A stretch of DNA of 64,000 bases from Streptomyces scopuliridis RB72 (GTDB lineage: Bacteria > Actinomycetota > Actinomycetes > Streptomycetales > Streptomycetaceae), in contig NZ_JOEI01000014.1 of assembly GCF_000718095.1 (NCBI RefSeq), positions 186,001 through 250,000 on the forward strand. Direction: 5' to 3'. Shown one piece after another: positions 59,971 to 64,000 of the stretch. The number at the start of each line of letters is the position of its first letter. Position 1 is the first letter of the stretch. The translations under genes and the position numbers were made by a program. Under the pieces are notes generated by a model, which saw only the letters and a list, made by a program, of their open reading frames with translations, had not been told where the DNA came from and made no database searches.

Positions 59971-62202
59971 TTACGGGCGGACCGGCGCCGACCCGTCGTT
60001 GGGGTTGCCCGCGCCCGGCGGGAGAGCGGGCGACTCGCTGTTCCCCGGGCTGCTCGGGCCTCCTCCGCCGGGCTCCGTGCTCGGTGAGCTCTCCACCGGC
60101 GGCTCGGAGGGGGGCGGGCTCGGGGTCGAGTCGGACGGGGTGGGCTCCGGGGGCGCCGAGGGCGAGGGATCCGTGGACGGGGTCTCTTCCGGGGTGCTCG
60201 GGGCCGCCGGCGTCGACGGCGTCTCCCGCACGGGCGCCGGGATGTTCAGGTCGAACGTCGCGTCGGAACCGCCGTTCAGCGCGTCCAGGGTGTAGCCGGC
60301 CCAGATCCTGGCGGGGAAGCCGCCGCCGTTGGCCCGGCCGGAGTTGGCGGTGCCGGTCAGCGTGACCTGTCCGCCGCCCTCCTTGGTGGACTCGCCGAAC
60401 AGTGCGACGACGGTGGTGAGCTGCGGGGTGTAGCCGGCGAACCACGCGGACTTGTTGTTCTCCGAGGTACCGGTCTTGCCCGCCGCGTCATAGGCGGAGG
60501 TATTGGCCTCGAAGCCCGAGCCGTTGTCGACGACGCCCTGGAGGACACCGGTGACGGTGTCGGCCGTCTCCCGGCTGATCACCTGCTTCCCGACCGGGTC
60601 GGGGAGCTCGACCGTACGGTCCTTGTGCTCGGCGGACTTGACGATCGTCGGCGTGATCTTCCTGCCGTGGTTGTCGAGCGTCGCGTACACACCCGCCATG
60701 TCCCACGTGGAGGCGTTCATCGTGCCGAGGGTGATCGCGGGCCGCTCGGGGAAGCCCTTGTCCCGCATCCCCAGGTCCAGGGCGGTCTTCTTGACCTCGG
60801 GCGGGCCGACGTCCACGACCATCTGCGCGAAGACGGAGTTGATGGACTTGTTCATCGCGGTCTGGACGCTGACCGGACCGTAGTCGCGGTTGTCCTCGTT
60901 CTCCGGGGCGAACGGGGTGTCGCTGCCCTCGACCGGCCGCTTGCTGGTGCCGTCGTACCTCGTGTTGACACCGATCTTCCGGCCGTCCTGGGTCTCCGCG
61001 CCGTTCTCCAGCGCGGAGGCGAGCACGACCGGCTTGAAGGTCGAGGCGGGCTGGTAGTCGGTGCGGGTGGCGTTGGATATCCAGTGCTCGGTGGCGCCCG
61101 TACCGCCGTAGAGCGCGACCACCCGGCCGGTCTTCGGGTCGACGGAGGTGGCGCCGGCCTGGACCGTCGCGTCCGTCTTGTTGTTCTTGCGGTCGAGCTT
61201 GCTCTCCAGCTGCTTGTCGACGGACTGGACGAGCTCCTTCTGCCGCTTCTCGTCGATATTGAGGGTGATCGTCCAGCCGCCCTTGGCGATCTCCGCCTTG
61301 TCGACGCCCTGGCGGGCCAGTTCGTCATTGGCGGCCTCGACGAGATACCCGGCCTGGCCCTCCATCCCGGGGGCGGCCTTCGGCGCGTGCGGCACCGGGA
61401 ACTTCAGCCCCGAGCGGGTGGTGGAATCGAGCCACTTCTGCTTGACCATGTTGTCGAGGACATAGTTCCAGCGCTCGGTGACCAGCTTCTTGCCAGTGGC
61501 GGTGGCCGCCGCCCAGTCGTACTGGCTGGGAGCCTGGAGCAGCGCGGCGAGATACGCGCCCTGGGAGACGTTCAGCGCGGAGGCGTCGATCCCGTAGTAC
61601 GCCTGGGCCGCGGCCTGGATGCCGTACGCGCCGCGGCCGTAGTAACTGGTGTTGATGTACCCGGCGAGGATCTCACTCTTGCTCTTCTTCCGGTCCACCT
61701 TCAGGGAGATCACCAGCTCCTTGAGCTTGCGGGTGACCGTCTGGTCCTGGTTCAGGTAGTAGTTCTTGACGTACTGCTGGGTGATGGTCGAGCCGCCCTG
61801 CTTGCCCTTGCCGGAGAGGGTGTTGATCAGGCCGCGGGTCGTACCTTTGATGTCGACGCCGGAGTCCTGGTAGAAGGACTTGTTCTCGGCTGCGACGAAG
61901 GTGCGCTGGACGTCCTTGGGGATCTTCTCCAGGCCGACGATCTCACGGTTGATCTTGCCGGTGCGGGTGAGGATCGTGCCGTCGCTGTACTTGTAGACGT
62001 TGCTCTGCATCTCGGCCTGCGCGTTGGCGCTCGGCACGGGGACCAGCCAATAGAGCACGAGCAGCCCGCCCATGGCGAGCAGACAGAGCCCGAAGAACGT
62101 ACCGAGCAGTCTTCTCAGCGTGAAGAAGCGGCGTATGCCGCCCGGTTTCGCGGCGCGGCGCGCTCCGCGCCGGCTCCCCCGTCTGGCTTCCGCTCGGCCC
62201 AT
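59971..62202 (-). CDS. Class A penicillin-binding protein (transglycosylase/transpeptidase)
   Basis: 743 residues from the ATG at 62202; a TTG three codons upstream also has a GGAG site. A basic cytoplasmic tail and one membrane helix (LLGTFFGLCLLAMGGLLVLY) precede the GT51 domain: catalytic Glu in AAENKSFYQDSG, then GGSTITQQYVKNYYL. In many GT51 enzymes the first motif is ED-x-x-F; here it is EN. The transpeptidase domain has SxxK (ASTFK, Ser about 387), SxN (SIN, about 453) and KTG (about 576). The ~100-residue C-terminus is Pro/Ser/Glu-rich and disordered. It polymerises and cross-links peptidoglycan at the membrane. Confidence 0.93.
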   Translation of the reverse strand: MGRAEARRGSRRGARRAAKPGGIRRFFTLRRLLGTFFGLCLLAMGGLLVLYWLVPVPSANAQAEMQSNVYKYSDGTILTRTGKINREIVGLEKIPKDVQRTFVAAENKSFYQDSGVDIKGTTRGLINTLSGKGKQGGSTITQQYVKNYYLNQDQTVTRKLKELVISLKVDRKKSKSEILAGYINTSYYGRGAYGIQAAAQAYYGIDASALNVSQGAYLAALLQAPSQYDWAAATATGKKLVTERWNYVLDNMVKQKWLDSTTRSGLKFPVPHAPKAAPGMEGQAGYLVEAANDELARQGVDKAEIAKGGWTITLNIDEKRQKELVQSVDKQLESKLDRKNNKTDATVQAGATSVDPKTGRVVALYGGTGATEHWISNATRTDYQPASTFKPVVLASALENGAETQDGRKIGVNTRYDGTSKRPVEGSDTPFAPENEDNRDYGPVSVQTAMNKSINSVFAQMVVDVGPPEVKKTALDLGMRDKGFPERPAITLGTMNASTWDMAGVYATLDNHGRKITPTIVKSAEHKDRTVELPDPVGKQVISRETADTVTGVLQGVVDNGSGFEANTSAYDAAGKTGTSENNKSAWFAGYTPQLTTVVALFGESTKEGGGQVTLTGTANSGRANGGGFPARIWAGYTLDALNGGSDATFDLNIPAPVRETPSTPAAPSTPEETPSTDPSPSAPPEPTPSDSTPSPPPSEPPVESSPSTEPGGGGPSSPGNSESPALPPGAGNPNDGSAPVRP

Positions 62203-62460
62203 CGCCGTCAACGCTCCGCTCTCTTGCCGTCAGAACTCGTCACTCGTCCGTAGCCGCTCACCCACCGGAATCAGCTCAGAAAGCTAACACCGCTTGCTGT
62301 GACAAAGGGCGCCGATCAGGTCTTTTGGGACGTGACAATCAGCACCTACCCACTTGAACCGACTCCTGGGAGCGTCAGAGGGTTGCGGCAGGGCATAATG
62401 TGTAATCACAATGCTAGCTACCGCCCATCGGCGGCAGTGGACCGGAAACGGGGATGGAAC

Positions 62461-63405
62461 ATGGCCTCCACCAGCACACCTACGTCATCCGCGACGGACG
62501 ACATACCCGAGATGCCCGCACCACGGGTCCGGGAAAATCCCGCCCACAGCATCGGCGGCGGGCTCGCCCTGCTGCTCGGACTGCTCGGTCTCGTCGCCGG
62601 CGTCGCCCTGATCGTCCTGGGTGCCACGCTCAGCTCGGCCGGGCTGAAGGCGGCGCTGATCGTGATCGGCGTACTCCTCGGGATCGCCGCGTTCTTCGCG
62701 ATGTGCGGACTGAACATGGTGGCGCCGGGCGAGGCCCGGGTCGTCCAGCTCTTCGGCCGCTACCGCGGCACGATCCGTACCGACGGACTGCGCTGGGTGA
62801 ACCCGCTCACCTCCCGCACCAAGATCTCGACGCGGGTACGGAACCACGAGACGGCCGTCCTCAAGGTCAATGACGCCTACGGCAACCCGATCGAGCTGGC
62901 GGCGGTCGTGGTCTGGAAGGTCGAGGACACCGCGCAGGCGATGTTCGAGGTGGACGACTTCCTGGAGTTCGTCTCCACACAGACCGAGGCGGCCGTACGG
63001 CACATCGCCATCGAGTACCCGTACGACGCCCACGAGGAGACCGGTCTCTCGCTGCGCGGCAACGCCGAGGAGATCACCGAGAAGCTCGCCGTCGAACTGC
63101 ACGCGCGCGTGGAGGCGGCCGGTGTCCACATCATCGAGTCCCGCTTCACGCATCTCGCCTACGCGCCCGAGATCGCCTCGGCGATGCTCCAGCGCCAGCA
63201 GGCGGGCGCGGTCGTCGCGGCCCGCCGGCTGATCGTGGACGGCGCGGTCGGCATGGTCGAGGCGGCGCTCACCCGGCTCACCGAGCAGGACATCGTGGAA
63301 CTGGACTCGGAGCGCAAGGCCGCGATGGTGAGCAATCTGCTGGTCGTGCTCTGCGGGGACCGGGCCGCCCAGCCGGTCGTGAACACGGGCACGCTCTACC
63401 AGTGA
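62461..63405 (+). CDS. SPFH/Band 7 domain membrane protein
   Basis: 314 residues from an ATG at 62461. Two adjacent membrane helices ([20 protein letters not shown] and [20 protein letters not shown]) are followed by an SPFH domain: [40 protein letters not shown] and [14 protein letters not shown], with [20 protein letters not shown] near the C-terminus. Such proteins form membrane scaffolds and are linked to microdomains or proteases. A short palindrome (TGTG-TAAT-CACA, 62399-62410) lies in the leader. The stop overlaps the next start in GTGA. Confidence 0.88.
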   Translation: MASTSTPTSSATDDIPEMPAPRVRENPAHSIGGGLALLLGLLGLVAGVALIVLGATLSSAGLKAALIVIGVLLGIAAFFAMCGLNMVAPGEARVVQLFGRYRGTIRTDGLRWVNPLTSRTKISTRVRNHETAVLKVNDAYGNPIELAAVVVWKVEDTAQAMFEVDDFLEFVSTQTEAAVRHIAIEYPYDAHEETGLSLRGNAEEITEKLAVELHARVEAAGVHIIESRFTHLAYAPEIASAMLQRQQAGAVVAARRLIVDGAVGMVEAALTRLTEQDIVELDSERKAAMVSNLLVVLCGDRAAQPVVNTGTLYQ

Positions 63406-63647
63406 CCGAACGCAAGCAGGTGCTCCTGCGACTGGACCCGGCGGTGTACGACGCCCTCGCACGGTGGGCGTCCGACGAACTGCGCAGCGCCAACGCGCAG
63501 ATCGAGTTCCTGCTCCGCCGGGCCCTGGGCGAGGCGGGCCGGCTGCCCGCCGACGCGGCGCCGATCCCGCGCCGGGGCCGGCCGCCGAAGACGCGCCCGT
63601 CGGCAGGTACGGAATCAGCCACTCCGGTGACACCCGAGACGGAGTGA
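63402..63647 (+). CDS. Small Arc/ribbon-helix-helix-like protein coupled to the SPFH gene
   Basis: 81 residues from a GTG overlapping the SPFH stop. The N-terminal 45 residues, KQVLLRLDPAVYDALARWAS followed by DELRSANAQIEFLLRRAL, match the ribbon-helix-helix (Arc) fold. The C-terminus is Pro/Arg-rich and disordered (RRGRPPKTRP, AT-hook-like). It may bind DNA, perhaps autoregulating the pair. A toxin partner is not present. Confidence 0.72.
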   Translation: MTERKQVLLRLDPAVYDALARWASDELRSANAQIEFLLRRALGEAGRLPADAAPIPRRGRPPKTRPSAGTESATPVTPETE

Positions 63648-63677
63648 CCTACCCTCGGAAGGTCGCCGGACCAGCGC

Positions 63678-63705
63678 TATACATGTGATGTATACACGCG
63701 GTGTA
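63678..63705. promoter_or_regulatory. Composite palindromic operator before the PadR gene
   Basis: TATACAT-GTG-ATGTATA (63678-63694) overlaps TACAC-GCG-GTGTA (63693-63705). Both are perfect inverted repeats with 3-base centres. They end 11 bases before the ATG. The ATGT/ACAT halves fit PadR-family sites. Confidence 0.7.
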
Positions 63706-63716
63706 GAGTGCTCCGC

Positions 63717-64000
63717 ATGTCAATCGGCCACACTCTTCTCGGACTCCTGGAGTCGGGACCGCGCCACGGATACGACCTCAAGCGGTCCTTCGACGATCAA
63801 TTCGGCCGCGACCGCCCCCTGCACTACGGACAGGTCTACTCGACCATGTCCCGGCTGCTGAAGAACGGGCTCGTCGTGGTCGACGGCGTCGAGGCCGGCG
63901 GCGGCCCCGAGCGCAAGAGATACGCGATCACCGAGGCCGGGGTCACCGATGTCGGCCGGTGGCTCGCGCAGCCGGAGAGCCCGGAGCCGTACCTCCAGTC
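63717..64000 (+). CDS. PadR-family transcriptional regulator (N-terminal part)
   Basis: Runs off the right edge after about 94 residues. The PadR winged helix is complete: GHTLLGLLESGPRHGYDLKR, then LHYGQVYSTMSRLLKNGLVV and the wing GGGPERKRYAITEAG. The C-terminal dimerisation helices lie outside. These regulators usually repress themselves and an adjacent transporter or efflux gene, which may follow beyond the window. Confidence 0.9.
   Translation, partial: MSIGHTLLGLLESGPRHGYDLKRSFDDQFGRDRPLHYGQVYSTMSRLLKNGLVVVDGVEAGGGPERKRYAITEAGVTDVGRWLAQPESPEPYLQ

Overview
The window is about 64 kb of high-GC chromosome with GTG and TTG starts, GTGA/ATGA gene overlaps, a WhiB-family regulator, SpoIIE/RsbW-type switches and ABC sugar importers without their own ATPase. 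All of this points to Streptomyces or a close relative. The order ychF - ppgK - ispH - xseA/xseB - glpX - wblI - two fumarases - penicillin-binding protein is, from memory, that of the S. coelicolor core chromosome around SCO5039-SCO5107, so most of the window is vertically inherited core with insertions.

Layout. 0-1.5 kb: end of a succinate dehydrogenase/fumarate reductase operon. 1.5-4.2 kb: a hydrolase, an efflux pump and a MarR regulator read together on the minus strand. 4.3-14.1 kb: a xylan/xylo-oligosaccharide locus with a LacI regulator, acetylxylan esterase, solute-binding lipoprotein with two permeases, intracellular GH39 xylosidase and secreted glucoamylase-like protein; a gene-free stretch with three copies of a short repeat lies inside it. 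14.1-25.4 kb: a putative glycosidase, a TPM-domain membrane protein with PspA, a SpoIIE phosphatase, an RsbW-like kinase, Nudix, GntR, a threonine-synthase-like enzyme and a cupin. 25.5-28.8 kb: a secreted GH65 enzyme and a leaderless toxin-antitoxin pair.

28.95-37.09 kb is the most unusual part. It is an island of about 8 kb bounded by two copies of the last ten codons of ychF. The right copy completes the intact ychF; the left copy is an orphan fragment that differs only at third codon positions. A 24-bp direct repeat lies just inside each end. No integrase gene is visible. The island carries an AAA ATPase with a DUF234-like tail, an HTH regulator with a TPR-like region, and a translationally coupled operon of a TIR protein, a protein with a degenerate P-loop, and a two-helix membrane protein. 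The C-terminus of the TIR protein and the N-terminus of its partner share a short motif (GPVNxGxGxQY). That is the arrangement expected of amyloid-type receptor-effector signalling, so I propose an abortive-infection or cell-death defence system.

37-64 kb returns to core genes: ychF, a membrane protein, polyphosphate glucokinase, IspH, an amino-acid permease, exonuclease VII, a nitroreductase, FBPase II, WblI, a DUF1707 protein, a fold-back element, class I and class II fumarases side by side, a DUF402 protein, a WXG100-like secretion-related triad with a lipoprotein, a second SpoIIE phosphatase, catalase, a class A penicillin-binding protein, an SPFH protein and the start of a PadR regulator with a clear palindromic operator. 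No rRNA, tRNA or CRISPR array was seen.
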